NCBI GenBank assembly: GCA_914767715.1
Contig: OU612070.1
Coordinates: forward strand, 3,613,501-3,677,500
Length of the DNA stretch: 64,000 nucleotides
Source: Membranipora membranacea
Taxonomy: Eukaryota > Bryozoa > Gymnolaemata > Cheilostomatida > Membraniporidae
Direction: 5' to 3'
The translations under genes and the position numbers were made by a program. Shown piece after piece: positions 33,901 through 48,900 of this stretch (positions are counted from its first letter, which is position 1; the number at the start of each line of letters is the position of its first letter). The notes under the pieces are model-generated. The model saw only the letters and a list, made by a program, of their open reading frames with translations. It had not been told where the DNA came from and did no database searches.

Positions 33901-36900
33901 CAGCGTTCTTCACTATTCTGTTACACATGTCTGACGAAATGTCAATCTGCAAAAAGTATGAGTCAACAGTTGGGAGTTCAAAGTTCTCCTTTATTCAGCT
34001 CATTGAATTGCAGTACCACTGCCTCCTTCAAGGGGAAGCCTGTCTAACTCTTCATTCAGAGGGCAGCGACTTCTTCATCAGTCAGGGTGATAGGTGAACC
34101 CTTGCATCCTATGATGTTTAAAAGTTTCTCATCTGTAACCTATGTGATTCATGGCCTGGTTAATCTAATATACAGATATATCACCACAAGAAGGAGAGTA
34201 TCTCCCATCCTCTCTACGCTGGTCCATAAAATAATGTCGTGTTCTCAGTATCAAGGGGACACAACTACTCATAGTAATATTAAAAAAGTAATCATTAGTT
34301 AACAGATTTTGCAGTAGTATTACTGTATGAAAGAAATTGAAAATATTGCAAGAAATGTTCTATCCATTTTTAGAAAATCAGCTAATTTGTCTTCAAATCC
34401 AACATAACTATGTAGCGTAATAAGCTATATGGAATTATTTGTGGCCAAACCTGACAGGATGGTTGGATGGCCGATTCGAGGAAACAGTCGACAATAGCCT
34501 GGCACTTTCTCTTCACCAGCTCCTCATCGTTATAATGATGAGTCAGCTCCTTATACTTCTGTACCTCCAGGTAGAACACCAGATCTGTGAGAAAGAAAAT
34601 AATCACGGTTTGTTGATAGTAAGTTGATCTCATGGAAAATTACCTATCACTCTCTGGGCCAGCATCATAGACAAAGGAAGAGGCAATCTAATGTTCAAGT
34701 TCAGATTATGAGTGTTGAGAGCAGATTGAGCTTTTTCATGAAACGGAATGCTAGTTGTCATCAAAAGCAAAATAAACTCTTTATAAATGAATACCTTTAT
34801 CTATGAGTGGGTTATTATCATCGTCACCGTGTTTGACGAGGTATTTCCAGAAGTAATCCATTTGTGTGGTTGGTTTACCATGAGCTGTTGATTCTTGCAG
34901 CGCATGCATGAATGACAGCTTGTCATCCTTTGATGGAGGTGCTCTTCCAGTCTGCAAAATATCAGTCATATGATATTTATCAAAGCTGGAGAAAAGCCAA
35001 GCTTGGTATCTTTGTGATAAAGTCATGTGGTAACTTGAGTCCGAATGACTGTGGCTTCACAAAGAGATTAGATATTATGACTATTTTTAGGAACTTCAGG
35101 TAGTGCATTTTCTGAACGGAAAAAACACCCCTACATATACCAGTGGATAGCATTATCATCAGTGGTAAGCATGAAGCTCTGTCCGAGATGATTCAAAAGT
35201 CATCAAAACTTATTCCGCTGTTCAAATATTTGTTGACTTCTATGCCTAAATCATTGAGCAGCACAAACAGCTCCATCAGCGCCATGCCTCATTCAGAATA
35301 TCCAAAAGCTACTGTAATCGATAAAAGGTTGCCATATTTCTAAGTCTACGCCTAACCAAAGAAATAGTAATTTCGAAGCACACATATAGCTAGTATAAGC
35401 GCTCAGTCTCTAAATACATGGTTCCTGATTTTTGGGAACCATTAACTTTTTCCAATTTAAAGCCTGAGTCATCTAGCATACCCTTCACCTAATCTAGCAT
35501 CTACAATGACATGTGCGTGTTACATTTACGGCGAGTATACTTACTCCAGGATAGGACTCAATCTGAGGTAAAACTGAGTCTGTGTCAGACCACAGAGACT
35601 CAGTCCCCCACGAAGAGTAACTACTATACCTATTCAACTAAACAACATCATAAAGTTATCAACAAGTGGATAATAACTGATTGGATATTTGCTGTTCTTT
35701 TTCTGGTAGGGGAGGTTACAATAGCTATTGCAATACTCTAAATAAGCTACCTGTAACAAAGCTCCAGTTACCATTGTAATATTGAGTCGCTGCAGGAAAA
35801 TATTATGTGAGAAGAATCATCTGCACACTACAGCCCCGGAAAAGTTACCACTACCAAAGCAAATGAGTTCACCACAAATCAATAACCTTAGTTCACTGCA
35901 ACAATATTCTCTGAGAAAATATCAAAACATTATGCGTCTAGGTGAGCGAGCTATGTTTCACCCTCACTTCAAGATCAAAGTTTCAGTTCAGTCAATCACT
36001 CAGAACTAAAAGCTACCCATTAAGATGAGAAAATATCAGTCAATTGATAATAAGGCTGCTAGTGAATATGCAATAAGGTGGGGTGCAGGGAAAACATATG
36101 TCGCCAATGTACCAGGGATTTATTATGTTTCACAAATATTCTCTGTGCGGCTGTACTATCCTCGGGAAATAAAGATTTCGATAATCTAGGAGGTACTTTG
36201 ATTCAAGAACATTTTAAAGCACAACAATTCAGGAAATATCAGTTATGTGCGTCAAATCGGCTTACTCCCTTATCATTCGTGTATCAATCTTGGCAATTTC
36301 TTTTTGGTTACGTAGTTATGGAGCTTTTTTCGAAATGTAAAGTCCAGATATGATCATGATTATTGAGTCGAATAAACACCTGGTACACGATGTAAATTGC
36401 GCAGGAAATTTGAATACGTGTGAGAGTTTGTGAGGCAAGTGCACAAAATCAAGTAGCAACAGGCAGAGAGTCATGGGGAGCCAGCCATCATGTTCTCATG
36501 TTACCTGTTTCTTTTTACGTCTACCAGCAAAGTCAGCACCGCCAGCGACATTCTCACTGGCAGCTTGACTGTCTCCGTCATCATCCTGATCACACACAGG
36601 TTAGCGATATACGTATATGTATACATGTCACAGGTTAGCGATATACATATATGTATACATGTCACTTTGTAATTGGGCGTCGGGCATGTACCCAGTATTA
36701 AAAACAGGAAGGTATTGGTGCAGACTATTAGAAATTTTACTATCAGCTTATGGATACTTAAAGTATGATACCTTGCAACAAGATACTGTTAACCACAATA
36801 TCGGCAGCCCCAAGATGGCAATTTCAAGTGATGTCAGTATAACATGTTATTTTATAGTCGGATGTCCTCTTTTGAGTTTTGAAGTATCAACTCTGGGCAA

Positions 36901-39900
36901 TTTATAAAGCTATAAAGGTGACAGATGAGCTTACGGTAGAGGGTTACACAGGATGGATGAGGGCTAGTGGGGAGACAACAAAGGTAGGTTGTAAACTGAG
37001 TACTATGGAAAGTATGTTATTGGTTGTTAGCTAGGTCCAATGGTAGTGTAGGTATTACAAAAATAAACCTGGTACAATTTCCCCGTTGAAATCATGGGAT
37101 TGTTTTCAACCTTTGACAGTAGCGAAGTTGGTTATACTACATTCTGATACACAACATTTCAAGAAAAGAAACTGTTAAATTGATTGAAAGTGGTTGCTAA
37201 TATGGAAAAACCATATTACGGAAAAGTGAGTGTTGTTGTATTTATGGGTAAACCTACTTTGTCAGGATGATAGCCTGAATTCTACTGTTTCACCACCAGA
37301 GGCAGGAGGGCAGGGACTTCAACTAAGTAAGGGGTCACAACATTGGCGAAAGTTGGAATTACCTTTCTGCCTCGTCCAGTCGCAGCGCCAGCTTTCTTTG
37401 GAGCCTTCCCCAAACTCAGATCTGTCTCGGCTCGCATAGCCAGTTCTGCTTGTGACATGGTGGCAAGAACGCGGGGCTCAACGCCAAAGTCCTCAGCTTG
37501 TGCCTGATCACAGAGAGAGAATGTGAATAAGTATATGTCGAACTGAGATGATAAAAACTTCCTGCCAGTATAATCATTAACGTTACAAGCTAATATCAAA
37601 TTTGATCCTATCTGTTTACATTTGGAGTCGCCCCCTCCCGAGTCAGCGGAGAATCATAAGTAGAATGGGAGATGCACAGAATGCAGGCAAATAGATCAAG
37701 TTTGTTCTAGTGCTATCCAACATAATGAGATAGTGAGGTGTTGCATGATCTCCTCTTTCAAAATGGGAGGGCAAAACCAGGTCAGCACATACCAGTCAGC
37801 TATCGCTGATAGCAGAGCACCTCTGTCATTACTACAGCTTGGGTACCTCATTAATGTCAAGGTTTTTAAATTGAAGGGTAGAAACCGGTTGCAACATATC
37901 GCCAAGTTCACAACACAGTTTGTCTCTATGCATGGTTTTATGGTAACAAACCTCAAAGAACTGAGTGAACATGGGATTGATAGTAAGAATAAGCGCCCTC
38001 TGTGCCTCGTTAAGAGTGGGAGTCTTAGGTCTGTCCTTCTCATTGGCCAGTCTGGTTTTCACTTTCTCATTATTCAACTTCACAGCTTTTTTGGAGTTTG
38101 GGTCCAGGTACGTCTTGAAGATAAAGCTCGCCTGCAGAATGAAAAGCTATATGGTTGTAACCAACTTTATTTTAATAATGAAACAAGGAGTGAATAGGTC
38201 AACAGAACAAGTACAATGTCTGATTATCTATAGTATGCAATGTCATTATCTGAGTTCTAAACATGGATGCGTGTAGTTATAGCACGTAGACAGTAGAATC
38301 CTATCGAGGTCCCAGTGTGACTGGCGAAAAATTACCGGTGCAATGCAATGAATACACTTTGATACAATAGACACACTATGGATGCAGATATGTGTTGATA
38401 CTAGTAATTCTGCAAGTAGAACAAAGATGATGTGAGGGCTGGCTTGAATGGATGAAAAATTGAATGGATATACTACAGGACCCATGAGACATCCAAACTG
38501 GTAACGTACCTGTATATCTTTCTTTGTTTTTGGTTTGGTATCAGTTTTATGGTATACATCTATCTCGTGGTAGAGATTTACACCGTTGATGTAATCTCTT
38601 GCTTCGTTATCAATCAGGTACTTCTTAAACATACTCATCATCCTGGTGAATAAAACATCAATTTAAAATGTATAAAAGTTGTTTTCTCTCAGCAACCATT
38701 ATCACTTAAAAATAGGACTAAAAATCAAGTTCAGCGCTTTCATTAATTCAGTGATTCAAATCAAATTCAGTGTAATCAAATATATATATTTTTATCTATT
38801 GATTATAATTATATTATATAATATATATAAACTCACGGTCTGCTCTTGACCATATCGACAAACTCGACTTCCTTTTCGAGGAGTACAGCGTTTATCCTCG
38901 CAGACTTCCGCTCGTCTCTCTCATCTCGTGTGTATACACTACTCTTCCTAGATTTACCTGACCTTGTATTATACAGATCTCCACCAAACTCGTCGGTCTC
39001 AATCGGCTCACCGTCTGGACCCAGCGGTATCTCACCAGATGCTCGGCTCTTCTGATTCAAATCCTTGAAATCACGTGAAGGTGAACACAGATTACTAATA
39101 CCACCCTCATGAATGCTACAGCTATGGAACAATGATACCACAGCCGTCATATACAGAAACACTGAGCATTTAAATCTAGCATTATTTGGTCTTGACATTG
39201 TTGAGTGGTGAAACTTTTTTGTAAACCAGAGGAGAAGGTGGTTGGTAATAATCCTTGCAAGCTATATGTCATTGGAAATACTTTGAGAAATATACTCATT
39301 CAGAGCAAGGGTTTCCATATATATATTTGAACATAATCCACACAATACATATACATAATGTGCAGATGATGGAACCCAAGACCTAAAAGTCATTCATTGC
39401 ACACTCTAGCCACTAATTGTGCAAAGAAGACATCAATAATTCTAAAGAGGAAATCCAAGAATGGCTGATGTTATGGTAACCAATGCAGATTTGGAGGATT
39501 AAGAACAAATATATGTACAAAACGCAAATCTGGTGGGATTACTTGATGCAATGTTGTGGTAGATCTTCCATCCTGAAATCAAATCAATCCATATGGGAGA
39601 AGTATTGACGGAAAAAGGAAATTTGTGAGATCATAAAGAAGAATTAGGGAAAACAGATGATGCACCTCTGAGTCTTTTTTAAGACACAGCAACTCCCATA
39701 CGTAACTTCAGTAGATTTTATTATTGAAAAAACGGCCAGATATACTCAAAAATTCTGTTCTTAAAGTGATCATGAAACATATTGGGTTCAAGCCATGGAC
39801 ATACAAGGCAAGCATCAAATAGAAAAAATATCATGCAAAGGATGGATTTGGACATGTAAAGTAGGAATTTTTGCAAATTTGTGGCAAAGAAACACGGCGG

Positions 39901-42900
39901 AAATCTGGGAGTCATGCGATTACCTTCCTCTTTTTAGACCTATACCGCTTATATTTAGGTTTAATCTCAGGTAAAGCCTCCACAGGGAAAGCTTTACTAG
40001 AATTAGAGGGTATGGTTGAAGTTTCTTTTTCACTGTCGCTAGTTGCTGACTAAGAAAGGTTATAGAGAACTATTATTATAGAGTATACTTCAGATTGAGA
40101 TTACGGTCTTGAAAACCTTAATCACATAGAACAACTAGAATTTTTACCACACCCTTCAATAGAAATATTATGACAATCGAAAATGAATCCTATGATGCAA
40201 TTCACCTCTGGAATTCCCAAGATTTACCTTCGGCATTGGGAATTCCACAAGCATGCATTATGGGATTGTAATCTTGACACCGACGTGACAGAATAACAAG
40301 TTGATTGGCAGTGACTACTGATCGGGCACCTGCAGCGACAGACTACAACCTACCGTCTTACTCTTATTAGACTGTGCACTATGTGCAAATCTTTCCCTCC
40401 ATTCCTAGAAATATCTATCTGAGTAGTTTGGTTTATAAAATCACTCAGCGTGTGTTAAATTCATTACACACTCACCAGGTTGTGGAAACGCTCAATTTTG
40501 AAAATGTTTTTAACAATGGCCATTGTAATAGTATCAGATATAAACTCATTTTCATGACCAATGAACAGTTTGTACACATATAAAACCCTGAAGTTAGAAT
40601 ACAATCTGCCGCAAATTCCAACAACAAAGAGTTACCAAGTAACAAAATAGACATAAAACACCTACAACAATACGTTGAGCCTTGGTTTCTTCCTGTCGAG
40701 CTTTCACTGTCTTGAGAAGAGCTTTCTGCTCTTTCATTAGCTGTTTTCTTCTCTCCTCCCTCTGTAATTTTCTCTCTACTTTAGCTGACTTTGTGAGCGG
40801 AGGTCTTCTCATCACTATAGTGGTCACAGTAGAAGCTGACGGCTCCCTAAAGATGGATAACAGTTTGTTACGTTTGAATGCTGAGCTTTAAAGCTGAGAA
40901 TAAATTGTCTTTGCCTTATCACACCAGATAAAGAGTCTATGTATGCTATTTCAGATGCAAAAACTCTAATCAAGATAGCTATATGGTTTAGTGCAGAAGA
41001 TCCGCCTGCAGGTAACTTGGCAGAAACCGCACCAGTAATTATGCAGGGAACAAAAAGGATAAGATACCAATTTATGAAGCACAATAAATTTGAAGGTGCT
41101 ATGAATTAAAAAAGGAGGCTTGCTGGAAGTTTGTGACATCATTGGTTTTAATTGTCTACAACAAAAAATCATTATGTTGTGGTTAGATTATCTACAAGCT
41201 ACATTTTTGTGGTTACTGTGAAAATTTCTCTTGATGCCTCAGTGTTATGTGAATAAAACGTTACTGGTGATCCAGGAGTTTGAGAGTTATTTCCCAATTT
41301 CCCTGCTGTGATGTGATGATGTGAGGTAATGAGTGAATTATGAACGTTGTCTGCTGTTTGAACTCCTATTGTCAAAAAACCCTGTTTAGCATATCGCATT
41401 ACTTGTGACATGAAATCGATTACTGTGACCGGTGACATGGTTGGATGCTTTGATCATTGCTAATACCAAACCTCATTTTGTTTGCTGAGAAACAATAATC
41501 ATACAGCTAAAACAATAGCTTTGAAGCTTGCATGTAACCATATTTACATTGACACAGTTTTAAAACAAAATCTCATATTTTATCTTGCTGCTAATAACTA
41601 AAACTAGCACTACTAAGTCTAGCAAAAGAAATTATACAATAAATATATATTGAATCTAAGTATTTGTGCGGTCATAATATTTCTATAGCCTGATACTAAA
41701 GGAAACTCACATGAATATCACATTTCTCCATTTCTTGATGGGGCTGTTGAAGCAATAAAAGTTCTAAATTTACATGAAATCATCTAGTCTAAAGGGAGAG
41801 AGAGTAATTCTTCAAGACAAAGTTGTCAGCTCGACTAAACTAGTTCTATGGTATAGATAGATCGATGGTTAGGTCAGCAAAGCAAAGCTTGTATGTTAGA
41901 TAAAAGCCATGTTGGTATGAGGAAAATAAATAAGCTGTTCCATTGCAAGTGGGTGTCAAGAATGTCATAACGTTCTACCAGGTACCTTGGGATCAGTTCA
42001 GGGAAAAAGCTAGAAATCACAAGATGTAATTCAGTCATCATAAATACACACTCAGGGAGTATACTAAGCAAGTATGGATGAGAGACCCACGAATCACATC
42101 AACGAAAAGGGAGCCTGTAAACCAATGTGAGGGCTCTTTCACCTATTGAGTTGAAGGGGAATGCATAACTAAACCTTGTGTAAATAGATAATCACACGGT
42201 TGACTTTGTGCTACTATAGAGCAGTATAAGCCTATATCTACGTTAAAGCATATGAACTTGCAGTTGTTTTAGCTAGGGACCTTGTCTGCAGAACTGGAAC
42301 CAATTGAATTTTGTTTTAGGGAAAGAAGATACATTATGTTCAAAGTGTCTGTGCAGAGAATGGGGAGGGGATGTTTTAACGCTAAAGAAATGATATACAG
42401 CTCGGAGACCTACCTCAATCTCATCATGGGTTTGTGTATGACCACACCAGGGTTATCCGTATCAAACACTACAGAGATTCTGTCCAGTGAGAACCTCGGC
42501 CGAGCTTCTGGTGGTCCAAATCTGGCTGCCTGTGCACTGAATAGGAGAAAGAAAATTCACTGAATATCACTTCCTAAGAGGAACTATCAAATCTAGTGAA
42601 AGACATAGGAGCTGAATGCCACAATGATATAAACTATAGACCTGTATATGATGAAGTAACTCTTGCTTGTAGAATCTACTCTGATATCTTATAACACTAT
42701 TCAAGTCAACAGGCTAGCTAAGATTAAATGACACTTCTAAGACTTTCTGACACAAATTCAACAAGGTTTCAATAACTTCCAATCTTACAGTACATTACCA
42801 TTGTATCTTTGAGCTGTAGGCGAACACAATTATTTTATATCTGCTGTCTGCACAGTGGAGGACAGATTGTGGATGACTAGGCAAACTTGGCTTTGACTAT

Positions 42901-45900
42901 TTGTATACCATCTTGTATTGCTTGGCGTTACTTCCCTAGCTTTTTTCTGTGCTGACTGACTTAAATTGGTCAGGCAGCCTTTCATACCAAAACTACATGA
43001 TATTTTATGAGTAAGAAGGATATGAAGGGACATCTCTATCCTGTATGTAGTTTGTGAAAGCACACAGAAGAACGCTGGTATAGACAGTTTTCTGAGCCCT
43101 GATTTAAGCCTCAATTCGGAGTTGTCCTCTCTCCAGTTTGGTACTTTTAACCCACGCCGCATAGGAAAAACGTGCTGAAAAGAGGGTTATCTTGAAAACC
43201 ACTTATAATAGGATAAACATTATTTTTGATTCAGAGTCTGCAACATTGAAAGCTCATATGGACATAGTTTAGGAAATAATTTTTAGTATTTGGATAGTCA
43301 ATTATAGCATTTTCTGCCTGTTTTGCGGATAATTTGGCAGAACTTTTCACGAGTTTCGTCACTAAAACTAAGATTTATCAACATTCAAGTCTCCAATGAT
43401 TTGGAAACCCTGTCTCACAGAGTTTTCAATGGTGCAGACTCTGAATCAAAAATCATTTTTATCCTAACATAAGCGGTTTTCAAGATAACCCTCTTTCAGC
43501 AGGTTTTTCCTATGCGGCGTGGGTTAAAAGTACCAAAGTGGAGAGAGGACAACTCCGAATTGAGGCATAAATAAGAGCTCAGAAAACTGTCTATTGTTAT
43601 GACCTGATTCAAACAAGCTCAGCCAATGTTGAATGAATTGTCAAAGCCAAACCAGAAATGATTCGCTGCACTTAGAATATAATATCAAACTTACTCCAGG
43701 AATAGTTTGACATCATATTTGAGGTAGAGAGTCCAGGGCTGTATAAGGCTGTCCTCTGCACATAGTTTGGCCTCATCAAGAATATCAACACCGACAAAAT
43801 CAGTGGAAGACTGCAGGCTAGTCATGATCGCATCTCGAGACTTGTTATCGAGGTCTGGAAATAATTGTGGATATTCAGATTTCTTTATATCACTCTTCAA
43901 AACAATTTTTTAACTATTCTGTTGTAAATACACCATTAGAAGGACAAATACAACAGTCAAGCTTAAACTGAGACGGACAATAATAAAGAGCAAATTGATG
44001 GGGAACAGTTTGTTCATAATCAGTGCTCATCATGGCCTTTATATTACATATTATGACATCGGATTCAGGAATGGCATTCAAAAATTATCTTACTCACCCC
44101 GTCCCGCACAATAGAGGGATGTATAACTGCAAGCATTGGTGACTAACCTATATTTCTAGATGACTTACCTTTTTTTATTGATGACTTACCTATATTCCTG
44201 GGGCTGTCTGGTGCTATGAATGTATTGTAGATATTCCAGGCCTGATTCATTCTGAGTAATCTATCAGCAGACCTGTCCTCTGCGTATCCGTAATCTGTGA
44301 CTGCCTCCCAAAACAGCAGCTTAGATAGTAGGGTGTACTTCTCAAATCTACAATCATAGTATTTATCAAGATTTATGTACCTGAGGGAGTTGTGCTGTCT
44401 TGTACAGAAAGAAGACAACTATTTAAGATGTTGTTTGATCTGGTTTGAGCGCCTCTCTGACAAAACTAGCTCCTAAACTATGTTATTTTCTCTTCACATC
44501 ATTGTTGGCAGGAATTATTCAGTTATTTCAAGCGTGGCTTATCAATCTATATGCATAAGATGTGGTATAACTATATCTCAAATATCTATTTAGTAGAAAG
44601 CGAGATATAAAGAAGTAATGGTTCAAGGTCATTCGGACCAAGCCTAAGTGCTGCTTAGTTTCACACAGACATCGAGATTACACTATTAACATGTGTATCT
44701 CTGATCGTTAGAGTCAATTTAATAGCAGTACCTAACATGTACCCACCTCTAAATAATAAAATTGAATACAGGTCGTCACACCAAATTCCTTGCGATGGTA
44801 CTACTACTAATTAATTCACTCTCTATCGAACTGAGATATACATGCAATTGTATATCACGTGATCAGTGTGGCTAAGTTTCACCTGAGTGAATTCTCCCTG
44901 GTTTCACTGGAAGCTCCATCTAAGGAATCAAGCCCTGGAATAACCTGCTAACACTTACTTAGATAGGTAGGCTTTAAAAGGTCCTCCAGCGTGTCTATCA
45001 CTCACTAATGCATATTTCATCTTCTCTTTGTGATCAACTCTAAAAAGTAACAAATAATAATGGCTTATTAAAATCGCCAACTGATTGTTTAGACTTCAGA
45101 CTTTGATTTTGTGCTTTTCCATATTAGAATAGCTAAAATGGAGGAATGTTAGTCACAGATCTATACTCAATAAAACCAGCAAAAATGTCGACAAAGAATT
45201 TTGCCTAAAGAGTGATATCCTCGAAAGGCCACAAGATCTTTTATATTAATGATTTAGTACCAGGTATGTTTAACTCATCTTCAGATCTCCTTTGTGATTT
45301 CACTTTTATATTTCCTCTTCACCCATTAAGATTTTTCAAATCAGGTTTGCTAATATTGATTCTCAAGACATGATATAAGTATAAATATATGAATGTTCTC
45401 TTCCTAATAATGACTAAGTCAGTAGAGTACTCACTCTCCATAAGTATGAGGTTTAGGTGGACGCCCAGATTTGATCCTGGAGTCAAACTTCCTGCCACCT
45501 TGAGATACCTCACCCCAGCTCTCAGCTGATCTGTTACCTGTAAGCTGCATTATCCTGTTGTGATCGATTGGTAACGAGTTCACAAATGAGATCTTTGGCA
45601 GGAATTGGTCACAGAATTTATCGAGCTTCTCCGAGTGTGCTGACATGTTTAGATTATGCAGACCAAGCAAAGTACTGAAAGAGACACAAAGACATATGAT
45701 GTGTGAGAGGACAAACGTTGTATCTTTGTTTGGACTGTAATCAGGTCTAATCAGTCTTACTTGCATTCCAAGAAGTTAATTTCATTGAACTGTAAGCAGA
45801 CTGTTACCCTGAATGCAGGCAAAACAATACTTGATCTGGGCAATGCGAGCATCAAATCGTTGGCCGATCCCTAGAAAGTCAAGCTGGGCTATACCGAGGT

Positions 45901-48900
45901 GTTCAATGTCTAATTGGTTGGTTTAAGATACAAATGTTATCACAAACTCCCCTCATCATTAGACTATACATTTAAAATGACAAAAGAGTGACATTAATGC
46001 ATAAAACATAGTAATAAATGTTACCCTACCTGAGTTGGTTGGCCTTCTCTTTATGGAGTATGAATCTTGGGAGCCAGTAAGTTCGGAGTCGTCTCAGCAC
46101 ATCATACTGTGTGCGTATGAATACAGTGTGACTAAGCTGATATGAGCTCGCCGCCTTCTGTATTTGAGCACGGGCGTCTGATGTCAGGCTTAACTTATAT
46201 TTATCTTGAATGTCTCTGAAAATAGGACAACTTTCTTCATTAATTTTATTTTCTATCCAGGAACAATCAGGCTACAGCTTTATGTTGTATTAACTTGAAA
46301 ATTGATTTGTTGTATAGCCACTGCCTGTCCTATTTTGTGTTGTAGGTCAGGAGTTCCAATAACATACAGCATATTTACTAATTACTTAACATATGCTCTC
46401 AAGCCATGCATCGTATATTCCTGTTTCTTATTCATGCCTATAATCAGACTGCAAAATTAACACATATTATTTTAACCCAATTTCAGGTCTGTATCACTTA
46501 CCTGAAGAGTTGATTCCTCGATGCCATTTTCATGATTTCATCATGGTCAGCCATCGTATCTTTATACGTCTCACAGTCGAGCCAAAAGTTGAACAGATCC
46601 ATTCCATTAGTACCATCTAAAAAGGCTTTCAGCTCCTCCAGGCCAGCTCTCTGTTAAATTATAGAGCAGAAATTAAAAACATAAGTTTGACAGGAGAATC
46701 CAAAGTGCAGTGTGCCAATGAGGTTGATGTATATATTTGACATACTATCGTGTGGTTAACTTCTGACCACCCTTATGCTGACCAGTAATTCTTGTGCAAG
46801 ACTGACCAAAGTGAGATCAGATACCCTTTTAATGTGAGGCTGTGAAAAATATGGTCGTTAGTCGTCATATTTTATACAAGGGATATATTCATATTTATGT
46901 ATATAAAATAAATTTAAAGACTACCCGAAGACCAATGCATGTCATTGATTTTTTTCACCATGCAAATCTGACATAACTTTATCATAAGTAACTGTCTGAC
47001 TATAACATGCATCAGTCTTTGGGGAGCCTCTAATAGTAAAATAACATTATCCACTCAATGGTATATAATAACTCAATGTGATTGACTTACAGAAGAGAAG
47101 ATCCTCTCTTTAATCTGCTGAAGAGACATGTTAATCTTTCCCTCCAGGTTCTTCATATCAGATTCCGTCTGCTGTTCGCTGGCTTTGTCCTCGTTATAAG
47201 CAACAAACTTCTGTTCGTCCAGCTCCTCCCCCTCGTCATTTAGGAATATATCAGTAAAATCTGTGTACATGGGTATATGTAGGAACTCCTTATAGTTTAC
47301 TGGGGCTGAGATCGATCTGAAAAATATTTAATAATTAAGTAAAATTAGTAATTAAGAAAATTAGTTAAGAAAGTTTGATATAAATATGGGCTTAGAGGCC
47401 ATGTAATTTACTTGATGTCTCATTTGATATAATCAACGAGTAACTCATCGATATAATTGAACACCATCGGATTGAATGCAGGAACATGAATTCAAGTGGA
47501 TTCCTAAATGATTATTAAATGTGAACCATACTTACCGGATTGGTTTCATCATTTCCTCTTCACTTGAGGCTGTTTTCTTAGTTGGACTCGGTGTAGCTAA
47601 AACATAAATAAACAATATTGGGTGTCCAAACCACCATATACCATGTTGTGACTAGATACTCATCTACAGATTTAGATCAAGGTGTAGTTTTCAAAGTTGG
47701 TTTAATTTAGCAGTAGAATGTAGCTAGATCAGTATGGAAAACACTGAAGAGACTTTCATTGAGGATTAAACATCATTGATTCACAAAATGTAAACTCCCT
47801 TATTAAAAAATGATCGTAAGCACATATATTCAAGGATAACTCATACACCAAAAAATTGCTGTTGAATTCTATAAGTTGGTTGATTTGAAGCCAGATTGTT
47901 AAATGCAATTAAAGTGGTGGCTATACAGCAAACTTCACTTAAGTCAAGACTCTATAATTTACACCTCCTGTTAATTCAAAAAAGGAGTATCAGTCCCTTT
48001 AGGCAAATCTCAATGCATTCTAATGTTAACTTAACCAGACTTTCAATATCATGACAATATTTGGTGTCCCCAGGGGTTTGAATTACATAAAGTGAACTGT
48101 GCTTTTACCGTACCAGGTAAATACAGTACTTTGATGAATCAGATGTATGCATAGATCAAATTTAATTCAACTGCCTGCATGCCAGTTGCTCCCTTCCATA
48201 GGCTTGCAGCGTAGTAACTGGGGGAGCAACTCCAAATGTAGGCAAATAGACCAAACTTAGTCTATGTATATATATAGTACATTGATGCGACAGATATATA
48301 CAGTACTTTGATGTTTCAGGTATACACGGTACATCGATATTTCAGGTATATACGGTACATCGATGTTTCAGGTATATACAGTACATTGATGTGTCAGGTA
48401 TATACAGTACCTTGTAGGCCAGAAGCAGCTATAGCATAAGTTGTTATGGCACGGACAATATTTGATGGCAGGATATTGATCACGTTTTTTACTTCATTGG
48501 TGTATGTTCTGTAAATTTCACCGGGTGTACCCAGTTGTAGTGGTCATATTTAGAAATTAAAAGGTGTTTTGTTTTGGCATTGTATGTGTGGGGAAATAAC
48601 TCCTATTCTGTGTTATCTAACTAAACTAATCATCAGGGAATTCCAGGTTGAAATTGCATTGTGGGATTTTGTTGACATGGTAATTAATTCACCAAGTAAA
48701 CTTGTAGAGTAGTCTGCTCGTATCAGACCAGCACAAATTGAAAAAAATTTCAATTGAATTATGTCAAACTTCTTATGGGACTAGAATGATATTGTATGGT
48801 CTTAAGACCACTGTCGTGGGGCAATTACAAACAACGTTTTTGATGTTTCAATTGCCTCTTATGTCATTTTTCGGCTGGATATCTTTTGCATACCACATGA

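Noticed and set aside
37733-38276. Plus-strand frames of 103-154 codons
   Set aside because: They are antisense to RGS22 exon 21 and its intron and have no recognisable content.
41199-41438. Additional RGS22 exon (79-codon minus frame)
   Set aside because: Exons 16 (42,414) and 17 (40,846) join in phase without it, and it has no matching donor and acceptor.
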